Of a stretch of DNA of 38,107 nucleotides, positions 16,763-23,995 are shown piece after piece. The DNA lies in IMG/VR virus record IMGVR_UViG_3300042922_000533, positions 1 to 38,107 of that record. One strand, 5' to 3'. The notes under the pieces were generated by a model. The model was not told the DNA's origin, did no database searches, and worked only from the letters and a program-made list of their open reading frames with translations. The stretch's first letter is position 1. Each line of letters starts with the position of its first letter. The stretch comes from a virus. The translations under genes and the position numbers were made by a program.

Positions 16763-17253
16763 CCTATCACCTTCTTTAATGCCTCTTTCTCGTATTCTAA
16801 TAAGGTGCTAGTGTCATATATCCCTTTTGCCATTTGAGCCAACACAAAGGCATCCCTGACGTTATCAGAACTATGCTCAAATCCCCATTTTTTATAAATA
16901 GGCAACACCATTTCATCTTTTTTGGTGTTCCCTTTGCCAGTTGCAAACTTTTTAACCGATGTTGGAGGTACCTCTGTGTATTTATATCCTCTTTCAAAGA
17001 GGAAGTATCGAATAATCCAACCTAATCCATATTGAGTACTTACTCCTTTACCTTTCGAACCATAAGAAAACCCCTCAATAGTCACAACATCATTAGGTTC
17101 AAGATTATCTACTATAGTCATTGCAATATCTACAAATCTATGAGGATCTGCTTTTTGCTTTGAACTAATTTCCTCTACATTGATAATATTCCCTTGTTTA
17201 TCAATAATAGCTAGTCCTGTTTTAGTAGACGGGTCAATCCCAACGTATCGCAT
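16759..17253 (-). CDS. RuvC-like Holliday-junction resolvase
   Basis: The product is 164 aa from ATG 17253, with AAGGAG eight bases upstream. A longer frame to 17316 just reads the previous gene out of frame. RNase H-fold motifs are RYVGIDPSTKTGLAI (Asp7), VVTIEGFSYG (Glu) and SSDNVRDAFVLAQ (Asp), the acidic set of phage RuvC-type nucleases. It should cut branched DNA made during recombination-linked replication before packaging. Confidence 0.85.
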   Translation of the reverse strand: MRYVGIDPSTKTGLAIIDKQGNIINVEEISSKQKADPHRFVDIAMTIVDNLEPNDVVTIEGFSYGSKGKGVSTQYGLGWIIRYFLFERGYKYTEVPPTSVKKFATGKGNTKKDEMVLPIYKKWGFEHSSDNVRDAFVLAQMAKGIYDTSTLLEYEKEALKKVIG

Positions 17254-17381
17254 TATCCTCGCTCCTTTAACAGCTCCAATAGCTTGTCTTGCTTCAAGTT
17301 GTTCAGATATTCCCATGAGTAGCCTGTTTTTAATTCCAACTCCGCAATGATTTCAAGTCGTGCTAACGGGTCTAGTTTCAT
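17253..17381 (-). CDS. Small helical protein (42 aa)
   Basis: The frame ATG 17381 to TAA 17253 overlaps the dUTPase stop and the resolvase start by TAATG at both ends, a tidy coupling that supports it as real. The product opens MKLDPLARLEIIAELELKTG and is helical and charged. Function unknown. Confidence 0.65.
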   Translation of the reverse strand: MKLDPLARLEIIAELELKTGYSWEYLNNLKQDKLLELLKERG

Positions 17382-17935
17382 TAGTAGACACCACTTTCTT
17401 GTCTGGCGTGATTGATTTCATTTTTTTCAAAATAAGCTTGTTCAATTTGTTCCCATGTAAATCCAAGCATTTCTCCTAAGTGATAATACGCTGCGAATAG
17501 ATAATGAAAATTAAAGTCATAACCCGCTATTGATGTTAAGTAAAAAATATAGTTGAATTGATCTGTTGTTGTTTCAGATGTCTGATTCTCACTTTGTATT
17601 TCATCAGTGATTTCTTTAAAATAATCACTAATATCAAATTGAATTTCTTCTGCTATTTCTAAACCTATTTCCATTACAAAATGCAACCCATCCACATATT
17701 CTTCAAGCAAAGGATTGTAATAAACTTTATCTTCTTCCATCATCGCTGGTACTCTTACAGCAGATGTATGAGGCAGTTGATTCACACTCCAAAACTTAAA
17801 ACCTCTCCACTCATTTGCGCACTCGCCTAATTCGACTAATAAAGCTAGGATTAGCTTGTTAAATCTATCTGGTTCGTTATATCCGATGCGATCACGCAAG
17901 ACTTTTTGTGTTTGAAATAACTTTTCTAAGTTCAT
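17381..17935 (-). CDS. dut: Dimeric (all-alpha) dUTPase
   Basis: The product is 184 aa from ATG 17935 with GGAGG. It has the all-alpha NTP-pyrophosphatase motifs LLVELGECANEWRGFKFW (E-x2-E) and LLEEYVDGLHFVMEIG (E-x2-D), as in dUTPase-2 of Bacillota phages. It hydrolyses dUTP to dUMP, which keeps uracil out of phage DNA and supplies the substrate for the ThyX encoded at 25.4-26.1 kb. Dimeric phage dUTPases also derepress SaPI islands in staphylococci; whether this one does is unknown. Confidence 0.9.
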   Translation of the reverse strand: MNLEKLFQTQKVLRDRIGYNEPDRFNKLILALLVELGECANEWRGFKFWSVNQLPHTSAVRVPAMMEEDKVYYNPLLEEYVDGLHFVMEIGLEIAEEIQFDISDYFKEITDEIQSENQTSETTTDQFNYIFYLTSIAGYDFNFHYLFAAYYHLGEMLGFTWEQIEQAYFEKNEINHARQESGVY

Positions 17936-17936
17936 A

Positions 17937-18554
17937 TTAAGCCTCCAAGTATTTTCTTAAATTCCGATGTGCCTTGGTGAGTAAGTTTGCATTGGGATGA
18001 TACCCAAGCATCACTTTGACTTCATTTTTCTGATAACCCATTAACTCCAGCAGAATCGCTTTCCGCTCATTCTCTCTCATGCAAGATAATGCATTTTCTA
18101 ACATGATTTTGTTAATGACTTCTTTTTCTACATTGGTACTTTCTCTGAAAATCTTAATCTGTACTATTTCCGGCAATGAATCTACTTCTTGCGTTTGGAT
18201 ATTACTTCTTCGTTTGTCCGCCTGGGCATCACGCAGCAACTTTCCAAACATAGAACATAAGCACATAATGAGATACGTTTTTAACGTTCGTTTACCCTGT
18301 TTAAAGCCTTTTAAGCGTTCCATAATATAAATGTGTCCGATATGGATTAATTCCTCGTCATCCATCTTTAACAGGCTCTCAAGTACATAAATGACATTAT
18401 TGAATGTTCTTTTTGCTGAATATAAGATAACTCCATCCCATAGCCTGCGTTTTATCATTTCAACAGCCACCCCACTCAATAAATGAGTAGGGCAGTCTTT
18501 ATCTTGGTTTACGATTATTAGTAATTGGTCGTTTGTTGCTTTACTGTAATCCAT
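17937..18554 (-). CDS. Sigma-70-like transcription factor
   Basis: The product is 205 aa; its ATG overlaps the ssb stop (TAATG). The middle (about 65-115: MDDEELIHIGHIYIMERLKG, then RTLKTYLIMCLCSMFGKLLRD) resembles sigma region 2 with its D-L-I...G and K-F-x-T-Y pattern. The end (ENERKAILLELMGYQKNEVK and a helix with LLTKAHRNLRKYL) resembles region 4. It may steer host polymerase to phage promoters, in parallel with RinA. Divergence is high, so it may be only a DNA-binding relative. Confidence 0.65.
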   Translation of the reverse strand: MDYSKATNDQLLIIVNQDKDCPTHLLSGVAVEMIKRRLWDGVILYSAKRTFNNVIYVLESLLKMDDEELIHIGHIYIMERLKGFKQGKRTLKTYLIMCLCSMFGKLLRDAQADKRRSNIQTQEVDSLPEIVQIKIFRESTNVEKEVINKIMLENALSCMRENERKAILLELMGYQKNEVKVMLGYHPNANLLTKAHRNLRKYLEA

Positions 18555-18964
18555 TAGAACGGCAGGTCATCATCTGAAATGTTTATTTGTCCGTTGTTTT
18601 GGAATGGGTCGTTATCTACTCTTGTCTCTTGTTTTGGTGCTGGCTTGTCTTTCTTTTTATCAGGGAAATCAAAACCATTCACGACCACTTCAGTAAAATA
18701 ACTTGTCTTCCCTTCTTTTTCCCACTTACGAATCTGTAACCTTCCTGTCACTCCGAATTTATCGCCTTTATGGACATAGTTCGCCATGATTTCAGCGGTT
18801 TTTCCTAGAATCACAAGATTGATAAAGTCTGTCTCATATTCATCATTTTGATTTTTAAAATCTCGTCTTACCGCAATGGTTCCATTCCCTACCGCTTTCC
18901 CATTTGGTGTATAACGAAGCTCAATATCTTTTGTTGCATTGCCAGTTAAAGTTATAACGTTCAT
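18554..18964 (-). CDS. ssb: Single-stranded DNA-binding protein
   Basis: The product is 136 aa from ATG 18964 with AGGAGG. The OB fold spans residues 1-100 (MNVITLTGNATKDIELRYT, then FINLVILGKTAEIMANYVHKG). A disordered Pro/Gln tail ends in the acidic tip SDDDLPF that recruits partners. Cooperates with the Sak annealing protein and replication genes of the same operon. Length is normal for phage SSB. Confidence 0.96.
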   Translation of the reverse strand: MNVITLTGNATKDIELRYTPNGKAVGNGTIAVRRDFKNQNDEYETDFINLVILGKTAEIMANYVHKGDKFGVTGRLQIRKWEKEGKTSYFTEVVVNGFDFPDKKKDKPAPKQETRVDNDPFQNNGQINISDDDLPF

Positions 18965-19033
18965 TTGTTTTTCCTCCTAGTGTTCGATTGACTGTTCGCC
19001 TATCGATTGACATATAATTTAAAATGGGTTTCT

Positions 19034-19210
19034 TTATGCTTTTTCCTCAATCAATTTAAAACGTTTCCTACGATTCACTAAAAATTGATGTTGTTTCGTT
19101 AATCTATCCTTTGTATCCTTTTTCCTTATGCCTTCTTCCCAAATCGTAACAACGGCTAATTCTTCCCCATCAAAGTTTCTTTTCTTATGATGGGTAACAC
19201 GCCTAATCAT
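19034..19210 (-). CDS. Small basic protein (58 aa)
   Basis: ATG 19210 has AAGGTGATG upstream and overlaps the previous gene's stop by eight bases. The product is very basic (MIRRVTHHKKRNFDGEELAV start; LVNRRKRFKLIEEKA end). Likely nucleic-acid binding from charge alone; otherwise unknown. Confidence 0.6.
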   Translation of the reverse strand: MIRRVTHHKKRNFDGEELAVVTIWEEGIRKKDTKDRLTKQHQFLVNRRKRFKLIEEKA

Positions 19211-19361
19211 TTCGCATCACCTTTGGCAGCGTATCTCTTACCGTTCGGTCAAACTGCCTTTGTACTTTATTTCGAGCTGGTAAAATCACTTTAAAGTCCT
19301 TGTATTCTTCTCTTATCACGAGTTTTTGCCATTCTAACCAACTAATATTGGAATTTACCAT
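19203..19361 (-). CDS. Small protein (52 aa) overlapping the HNH gene
   Basis: ATG 19361 lies inside the 3' end of the HNH gene, with GGAG/GGTGGA upstream. The product starts MVNSNISWLEWQKLVIREEY and is basic in its second half. It belongs to a chain of overlapping small genes. Function unknown. Confidence 0.55.
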   Translation of the reverse strand: MVNSNISWLEWQKLVIREEYKDFKVILPARNKVQRQFDRTVRDTLPKVMRND

Positions 19362-19749
19362 TATGTTCCACCCACTCCTTCACTTCTTTATCTTCCTTTT
19401 GAAGTTCTTGGGTGAGTTGTTTATATTCCAGGTCTTCCTTGTCCATGTAATACAAAGGACCATATTGTTTTTTAAATACTTCTCTCCAGTAAAGAGCACG
19501 ATCATTGTCTAAGTGGATTCGTTTATGGCAGTTATTACAAAGCAACAATCCATTCGAAAAGACTCCACGGCCACTTTGACTTCGGAAGCAAACATGATGG
19601 ATATGTAATCCTTTGCCTCCGCATTCTTGACAGGTATTATCATAATGTTTCTTTATTTCATCCCTTACCATTTTAGAGAATTTTCCTCTATCTCCTTTTT
19701 TCTTCACCTTGCGACTGTGCGACGGTTTCGGAAAGGATTGGTGAGTCAT
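19342..19749 (-). CDS. HNH endonuclease
   Basis: The product is 135 aa. It has a treble-clef HNH core: CQECGG, LHIHHVC, then NGLLLCNNCHKRIHLD, so two C-x2-C pairs plus HH and H. The N-terminus is basic; the C-terminus is a charged coil. It sits in the recombination/replication operon, not beside the terminase, so a packaging role is less likely than a free-standing or accessory nuclease. Confidence 0.85.
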   Translation of the reverse strand: MTHQSFPKPSHSRKVKKKGDRGKFSKMVRDEIKKHYDNTCQECGGKGLHIHHVCFRSQSGRGVFSNGLLLCNNCHKRIHLDNDRALYWREVFKKQYGPLYYMDKEDLEYKQLTQELQKEDKEVKEWVEHNGKFQY

Positions 19750-19931
19750 TATGCAAGATACTTTCTTGCAAAGTATTTCAATGCTTTGTTTTCCTCTTGC
19801 AAGGCTTCTAGTTCGATGGCATATTGTTTAAGCTGGTACTTTTGATTTTGAATAATATAACTGTCGTGATGGCCTTGTTTTGTGAGTTCTGCATTTTCTT
19901 CTCGTAAACTAGTAAGTTCGAATTCACTCAT
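19749..19931 (-). CDS. Small coiled-coil protein (60 aa)
   Basis: ATG 19931 follows GGAAGG. The product is two helices (FELTSLREENAELTKQ and IELEALQEENKALKYF) with heptad spacing. It overlaps both neighbours by TAATG/ATGA junctions. Function unknown. Confidence 0.65.
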   Translation of the reverse strand: MSEFELTSLREENAELTKQGHHDSYIIQNQKYQLKQYAIELEALQEENKALKYFARKYLA

Positions 19932-20071
19932 TTACCTTCCCTCGCAATCCGATATTTTTCTCTTAGCTTTTCGAGTATTTCTTCACTTGGCTTTTGATTG
20001 ACGATTGCTAAAAGCTTTTCATAATTTTCTTTATATCGGAGGCTATCTGCATCTTCTAATTGTTTACCCAT
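19928..20071 (-). CDS. Small helical protein (47 aa)
   Basis: ATG 20071 is within the end of the Nmad1-type gene and has GGCAGGAAA upstream; its TGA overlaps the next start (ATGA). The product is charged and helical (SLRYKENYEKLLAIVNQKPS). Function unknown. Confidence 0.6.
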   Translation of the reverse strand: MGKQLEDADSLRYKENYEKLLAIVNQKPSEEILEKLREKYRIAREGK

Positions 20072-20381
20072 GGTTTTCCTGCCTTTCCATCAACTTCATA
20101 GCAGTCATAATCCAGTAGTTAGCTGCATCCAAACAAGTGTCTATTTTACTTTCATCCTTTACTTGCGCTGGATGGTTGATTAGTTGTTCAAAGCGTAAAT
20201 GCTTATCTTCCAAACGAATTAAAGCGGACAACTCACCATACTTATCAAACAATTTATCAAAAGAATTTCCGTAGTCTGCATTCTTTTGTCGGAATGTCAT
20301 ATTTAATATTTTACAAATTTCTTGATGTTTATCTCCCTTTGTAAGAGGTAGGTAATCATTTTCAAAGTTTATGTTTGGCAT
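20064..20381 (-). CDS. Nucleotide-modification-associated domain 1 (DUF1599) protein
   Basis: The product is 105 aa from ATG 20381 with AAGGAG. The block NADYGNSFDKLFDKYGELSA, a RLEDKHLRFEQL helix and ESKIDTCLDAANYWIM match the Nmad1/DUF1599 pattern (D-Y-G-x-S...R-x-x-D-K...D-T-x-x-D-x-A-x-Y). The family is found with phage nucleotide-metabolism and base-modification genes. Here it shares an operon with ThyX and dUTPase. Its reaction is not known. Confidence 0.8.
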   Translation of the reverse strand: MPNINFENDYLPLTKGDKHQEICKILNMTFRQKNADYGNSFDKLFDKYGELSALIRLEDKHLRFEQLINHPAQVKDESKIDTCLDAANYWIMTAMKLMERQENHG

Positions 20382-20414
20382 TTTTTTCTCCTTTTGTTCG
20401 AACTGTGAACATCT

Positions 20415-20489
20415 TCATAAAAAGTTTGTGCGTTTTTGAAGCAACATTCCTAAGCAAATACCACCGATTAAAGTTATAATGAGATTCAT
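20415..20489 (-). CDS. Very small membrane peptide (24 aa)
   Basis: ATG 20489 overlaps the previous stop (ATGA), with GAGGGT upstream. The product is a single hydrophobic helix, MNLIITLIGGICLGMLL, with a short basic end. Coupled reading and the ribosome site are the only support. Confidence 0.45.
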   Translation of the reverse strand: MNLIITLIGGICLGMLLQKRTNFL

Positions 20490-20716
20490 TTTTTACCCTC
20501 ATATTTCTTTAACTTTTCACCATGTCTAGCCCGTCTTGCGTATTCATAAACTCGGTCCATATAAAGTGATTTTTTATCAGCTGCATAGTGTTGAATCGAT
20601 GCTAACGCACTTTTTAAATCTTCAATCTCCTCTTGTTGTTTGAGTAACAATGCTTTTACCTCTTCGAAATCACTTACTTTTACATCAACTGTTAACAAGC
20701 TTTTCTTTACGTCCAC
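20486..20716 (-). CDS. Small helical protein (76 aa)
   Basis: I chose GTG 20716, nine bases after AAGGGAG; the upstream TTG 20725 overlaps that site. The product has a short beta start and a coiled coil (VKALLLKQQEEIEDLKSALA), then a basic tail. Its 5' end overlaps the homing-type endonuclease by about 32 bases. Function unknown. Confidence 0.65.
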   Translation of the reverse strand: MDVKKSLLTVDVKVSDFEEVKALLLKQQEEIEDLKSALASIQHYAADKKSLYMDRVYEYARRARHGEKLKKYEGKK

Positions 20717-21071
20717 TATTCTCAACTCCCTTATTTTTCAATGGCTTTTTCGTGTGACTCCACTCTAAATTTCCACTGGAATTATTGGTTTTGTTACCGT
20801 CTTTATGCTTAATGAATTTCTTACCTTCAGGCTTATCGAGAAAAGCTAAAGCAACTATCCTATGAACAGCGTGTGTTTTCGGCTTTCCGTCTTTCCAAAG
20901 GTTAACTCTACACGAACCATCACGACCAATACGGTATTTTAATATCCTTTGATTCCATGTTCTTTCTCCATGCAATTCTGTGTGAGTTACTTTGTGTTCC
21001 CATGTTCTTATTAATCCCGTATTACTTACCTCATAAATACCTTCATAATCAGGAACGTCTTTCCATTTCAT
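20685..21071 (-). CDS. NUMOD4/HNH homing-type endonuclease
   Basis: The product is 128 aa from ATG 21071 (a GTG six bases earlier is equally possible). NUMOD4 is at the N-terminus (WKDVPDYEGIYEVSNTGLIR). The HNH_3 part follows with THAVHRIVALAFLD, KHKDGNKTNNSSGNLEWSH and a basic tail. Free-standing genes of this kind are mobile and often sit between small early genes. Its 3' end runs into the next gene, which may mark the insertion edge. Confidence 0.88.
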   Translation of the reverse strand: MKWKDVPDYEGIYEVSNTGLIRTWEHKVTHTELHGERTWNQRILKYRIGRDGSCRVNLWKDGKPKTHAVHRIVALAFLDKPEGKKFIKHKDGNKTNNSSGNLEWSHTKKPLKNKGVENSGRKEKLVNS

Positions 21072-21128
21072 TTTCACAATCTCACTTTCGTCGCAATTTA
21101 TTTCGAGTATCTTTGTTCGATTTGTGCA

Positions 21129-21254
21129 TTAAATTTCTTTCATTGCTTCAAATGATTCGATTAATTGCATAATGTGAAATAGTTTATTTTCATCTGTTCC
21201 TCTGCTTTTCAGCACCGCTTTTATTGATTTCTCTAACCATTCTTTTTCATCCAT
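21129..21254 (-). CDS. Small helical protein (41 aa)
   Basis: ATG 21254 has AAAGGAGTGG upstream. The longer frame to 21329 overlaps the gene before it and is not needed. The product opens MDEKEWLEKSIKAVLKSRG. Function unknown. Confidence 0.6.
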   Translation of the reverse strand: MDEKEWLEKSIKAVLKSRGTDENKLFHIMQLIESFEAMKEI

Positions 21255-21286
21255 TTTCTCCACTCCTTTCGTCGCTATTTGGTTCA

Positions 21287-21466
21287 CTACTGCCATCCCT
21301 TTAACTCTTGCTGCAGTTCCATAAACCACTGTTTATCCTTGGTAGCTAATGCACAATCTATTTTGTTTAGGATTTCCGCTTGTTTCCATCGCTTTTCACA
21401 TTCCACCATTCGTTCGACTACTTCCCCGAAAAACTCTTGATAGGATTTAAAATGGTCCACGTACAT
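21287..21466 (-). CDS. Small protein (59 aa)
   Basis: I chose ATG 21466, six bases after AGGTG; the GTG at 21475 is on the ribosome site. The product is helical and acidic/aromatic (MYVDHFKSYQEFFGEVVERM) with a W-rich end. Function unknown. Confidence 0.65.
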   Translation of the reverse strand: MYVDHFKSYQEFFGEVVERMVECEKRWKQAEILNKIDCALATKDKQWFMELQQELKGWQ

Positions 21467-21476
21467 GATACTCACC

Positions 21477-21791
21477 TCACCAAATTTTCCAATTTTTCCT
21501 CGGTTTCACTTGCCCACGAAAGATACGATCCAATGACAAGAGGAATACCGCTATTTCTGTCCGCTTCATTGCCGTTGCGATTTCTGTAATAGGTGTATCC
21601 TCTACCCATTTTTTATCGAATGTCTCAATTTCCTTTCGACTCCAATAAAAGTCTGCATCCTCTACTTCTTCCAGTGCGATATAAATGTTGTTTCGTTTAT
21701 TTTGAAAGTAATACTTCTCTATCCGCCCGATTGTCCTGTTTTCTTCGATACTTAACATAGCTAGGAGCTGACTTGCCGTAGAATTCTTCAT
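21477..21791 (-). CDS. Small HTH-like protein (104 aa)
   Basis: The C-terminal half (WVEDTPITEIATAMKRTEIA, then VFLLSLDRIFRG) has the look of a helix-turn-helix seen in small early proteins of Bacillus phages. The first 33 codons overlap the preceding gene by 95 bases in another frame and have a poorly placed ribosome site, so the true start could be ATG 21758. Function unknown, possibly DNA binding. Confidence 0.65.
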   Translation of the reverse strand: MKNSTASQLLAMLSIEENRTIGRIEKYYFQNKRNNIYIALEEVEDADFYWSRKEIETFDKKWVEDTPITEIATAMKRTEIAVFLLSLDRIFRGQVKPRKNWKIW

Positions 21792-21927
21792 ATTGTTTAT
21801 TTAACCTTTCTAAGAAACATTCAAATTTTTGGTCTTTAGCATGTCCATTATGCATACATTGGTTACAGGAGCAGGGAGTGATTTGATACACTCCCGGCAT
21901 AACCTGTTGGTAAGTTGTATGTCTCAT
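21697..21927 (-). CDS. Small Cys-rich protein (76 aa)
   Basis: ATG 21927 follows GTGAGGTG. The product has PCSCNQCMHNGHAKDQKFEC, a Cys/His cluster able to bind zinc, and a basic C-terminus. It overlaps the next gene by 95 bases. Function unknown. Confidence 0.6.
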   Translation of the reverse strand: MRHTTYQQVMPGVYQITPCSCNQCMHNGHAKDQKFECFLERLNKQYEEFYGKSAPSYVKYRRKQDNRADREVLLSK

Positions 21928-21935
21928 CCGGCACC

Positions 21936-22787
21936 TCACTTAACTAATTTTGATTTCCGGTAATCGTCTGTAAATAAATCTATGAACCTTGTATCCTCGT
22001 ACAATCGGGAAGACGATCGTTTCCCTATCACTCCACTTAGAGTTGTTTCATCTAAGTTGGTTGTCCAAATGTTTGATAACCCTAAACGTGCATCTATAAT
22101 TTCTGTCCATGTTTTAATTGTCCAACTCACGTCACTGATTTTGGTTGTTTCAACTCCCATATCATCAATGACCAATAAGTCTAATTCTTTCATTTCCTTA
22201 AACAGTCGTTCGGTTTGTCCAGTATCAAAAGTAGACTTTATTTTATTGAATAACTCAACTGCCGGAATATACCCAACTTTGTATCCTCTTTGCCTTAGCG
22301 TACGAGCAATCGCTTTAGATAGATGGGTTTTTCCTGTACCTGGATTGCCCATAATCAGCAAATTCTTTTCTTGTAGGGATTTTTGACTGAATAATTGTGT
22401 GTAAGCCATTGCATTATCCTTGGCTTTTCGAGTACAATTATTAGTAGTATTATAATTTTTGAAACCCGATGATTCTTTGTCGTTCATGTACCACCAATTA
22501 GATATGAGTTGGCCGACTCTTTTTTCCTCTAATTCACTGGTTACTTGACGACTTAATTCCTTCGTTCCGCAGCTGTTACATACCGTAGCAGCTGTTATTT
22601 GTTTTGTTACACCATCCAGTTCATATTGCCACCCATCGATGGTTCTTTCCTTGCATCGAGAACATTCGAACTTCATTAACTCCACATTTTCAACTTTTCC
22701 CTTTAATTCTGGTTTCATATTGAATAAAAGATTTTTCATTCGTTCGGGTCCGAACAATTCGCCTAAAGCTTTACCGATAGCTAGAAT
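21936..22787 (-). CDS. dnaC: DnaC/DnaI-like helicase loader ATPase
   Basis: About 283 aa. An N-terminal zinc domain has CSRCKERT and CNSCGT. The AAA+ part has Walker A MGNPGTGKTHLSKAI (about residue 150), Walker B LDLLVIDDMG and the C-terminal KRSSSRLYEDTRF box. It loads host DnaC/DnaB-type helicase at the phage origin, with the initiator gene just upstream. The start is odd: the frame's GTG (22805) lies inside the GGGAGGAGG ribosome site, while an ATT at 22787 is seven bases after it, and no ATG or TTG has good spacing. I place the start at ATT with low certainty; ATG 22739 is the fallback. Confidence 0.9.
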   Translation of the reverse strand: MLAIGKALGELFGPERMKNLLFNMKPELKGKVENVELMKFECSRCKERTIDGWQYELDGVTKQITAATVCNSCGTKELSRQVTSELEEKRVGQLISNWWYMNDKESSGFKNYNTTNNCTRKAKDNAMAYTQLFSQKSLQEKNLLIMGNPGTGKTHLSKAIARTLRQRGYKVGYIPAVELFNKIKSTFDTGQTERLFKEMKELDLLVIDDMGVETTKISDVSWTIKTWTEIIDARLGLSNIWTTNLDETTLSGVIGKRSSSRLYEDTRFIDLFTDDYRKSKLVK

Positions 22788-23563
22788 GGTAATTCCTCCT
22801 CCCACTTTTTCATACGCTCTAATTCTTCTGCAGACAAAGGTGTAATTGCTTCTTGTCTTTTTTTACTTTCTTCTCCCTGGTCAAAGATAGATTTCTTTTG
22901 TTGAGTTTTGTTCTTTCGTTCCCAAGAGAGTATGGTTAGATAATCATTTTTGTAACTCACACCTTTGGAACCTTTATATAGATTAAGATTAACGATCCGT
23001 TCATTCGCTCCAGTCTCTCCGAATTGTTCGATAAGCTTTTCATATTCTGGTTGAGTCATAGAGACATAATCAGCGTACTTATTTTTCTTTACTTTACTTT
23101 CATTTACTTTACTTTTATTTCCTTTACTTTCCTTTCCTTTGTTATCTTTTGTTATAACACTGTTATCGTCTGTTATAACATCGTTATTAGAATCCTTATT
23201 TCTCCACCTTTTTTCCATACCTTTTTTACCAGCTTCTGATTTTTTCTGCTTAATTTCATGGTATTTTGACTTCCTTTTTATTAAACTTTCACTCCAAAAC
23301 TTTTCTTCATTTGTATTGAAAAGTTCCTCGATTATACATGTGTTAATAACATTCTTTAACAGTGTTATATCAATGTTATAACTAACCGCTATCCCTTTTA
23401 CTTTGCTGTGTGATAAACAACTGTCACCACTCTCGAACATCATTTCAATTAACGCCCAATAGATTCCGTAACCTTCCCAACCGTGTTCGGCTCGTAGCAT
23501 TAATATTTTTTCGTCTTGCCTGGCGTTAGCATCGTGTGAAAAATAATATGCTTCTTTACCCAC
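22781..23563 (-). CDS. DnaD-like replication initiator (DUF4373 N-terminus)
   Basis: The product is 260 aa from GTG 23563, with AAGGTG six bases upstream. The N-terminal winged-helix domain (EAYYFSHDANARQDEKILML, then HGWEGYGIYWALIEMMFES) is the Lin1244/DUF4373 type. A Lys/Asn/Ser-rich linker (about 115-155) contains VITDDNS/VITKDN repeats. A DnaD-like C-terminal part follows (YADYVSMTQPEYEKLIEQFG, then YLTILSWERK). Such proteins bind the phage origin and hand over to the loader, here the next gene, whose start overlaps this stop. Phased repeats lie inside the gene. Confidence 0.85.
   Translation of the reverse strand: MGKEAYYFSHDANARQDEKILMLRAEHGWEGYGIYWALIEMMFESGDSCLSHSKVKGIAVSYNIDITLLKNVINTCIIEELFNTNEEKFWSESLIKRKSKYHEIKQKKSEAGKKGMEKRWRNKDSNNDVITDDNSVITKDNKGKESKGNKSKVNESKVKKNKYADYVSMTQPEYEKLIEQFGETGANERIVNLNLYKGSKGVSYKNDYLTILSWERKNKTQQKKSIFDQGEESKKRQEAITPLSAEELERMKKWEEELPF
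23141..23187. repeat. Phased GTTAT iterons within the initiator gene (candidate origin, cluster 1)
   Basis: GTTAT occurs at 23141, 23151, 23162, 23172 and 23183, spaced 10, 11, 10 and 11 bases, one DNA helical turn each. Two copies are the perfect palindrome TGTTATAACA (23150-23159 and 23171-23180). The 21-base period also encodes a seven-residue repeat, so coding may explain part of it. Iterons inside an initiator gene are typical phage origins. Confidence 0.55.
23341..23383. repeat. TGTTATAAC-type repeats, cluster 2
   Basis: TGTTAATAAC (23341), TGTTATATC (23363) and TGTTATAACT (23374) are spaced 22 and 11 bases, the same phase and motif as the cluster 180 bases away. Here the encoded protein is the folded domain, not a linker, so coding does not explain the similarity. 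Confidence 0.45.
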
Positions 23564-23577
23564 TCACCGCACCTTCC

Positions 23578-23667
23578 TCATTTTTTATCCGCTGTAAAAT
23601 CTCCATAAACCACACCCACAATAAAAGTAGCTACCGCAAACAGATACATTCCTACAACAATATTCAT
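23578..23667 (-). CDS. Very small membrane protein (29 aa)
   Basis: ATG 23667 has a perfect AGGAGG seven bases upstream. The product is one hydrophobic helix (MYLFAVATFIVGVVYG) with a charged end, between the HTH regulator and the initiator. Function unknown. Confidence 0.6.
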   Translation of the reverse strand: MNIVVGMYLFAVATFIVGVVYGDFTADKK

Positions 23668-23678
23668 CTATTAACCTC

Positions 23679-23885
23679 CTATTTTTTCACGACAAGCAAT
23701 TCTTCTAGGCTACAATTTAACTTTTCGCAAAGTAGACCGATTGTATCGAAATACAATGATTTTTTCTGTCCGTTCAAAATCATACGGATGGTTGTCCTAG
23801 ACAACCCAGTTAGATCGTGAAGGTCTTCAATCCTTCTGATGTTGTTGCGTGCCATCATTTCTAAAAGCTTAACCTCGATTTCCAA
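23679..23885 (-). CDS. XRE-family HTH regulator (minus side of a divergent pair)
   Basis: The product is 68 aa from TTG 23885, seven bases after AAGGAGG; the longer frame to 23906 begins before the ribosome site. The HTH is IRRIEDLHDLTGLSRTTIRM and the C-terminal part is FDTIGLLCEKLNCSLEELL. It resembles the product of the divergent gene at 24081 along its whole length, so the two are likely duplicates. It probably controls the shared intergenic region. Confidence 0.82.
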   Translation of the reverse strand: MEIEVKLLEMMARNNIRRIEDLHDLTGLSRTTIRMILNGQKKSLYFDTIGLLCEKLNCSLEELLVVKK

Positions 23886-23905
23886 ATTACCACCTCCTTG
23901 ATTCA

Positions 23906-23948
23906 ATTATACACTCAATTGAGGTACAAGTAAACACAAATGTGTTTA
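23906..23948 (-). promoter_or_regulatory. Promoter with two palindromic operators
   Basis: On the minus strand TTTACT (23934-23929), a 17-base spacer and TATAAT (23911-23906) form a promoter for the 23885 regulator. The palindrome CTCAATTGAG (23914-23923) fills the spacer, and TAAACACA-AA-TGTGTTTA (23931-23948) covers the -35 box. AAACAC half-sites recur near 23988 and 24051. Confidence 0.65.
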
Positions 23949-23995
23949 AAAAATGGAACAAATATTCCCGATGAAATTTGTCGGACGAAACACGG

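Noticed and set aside
12842-19749. HNH nuclease at 19342-19749 as the packaging HNH partner of the terminase
   Set aside because: It is about 5 kb from the terminase genes and sits in the early operon among recombination genes.
21982-22386. Forward 134-aa frame opposite the helicase loader
   Set aside because: It lies wholly within the well-supported ATPase gene, with no promoter or ribosome site.
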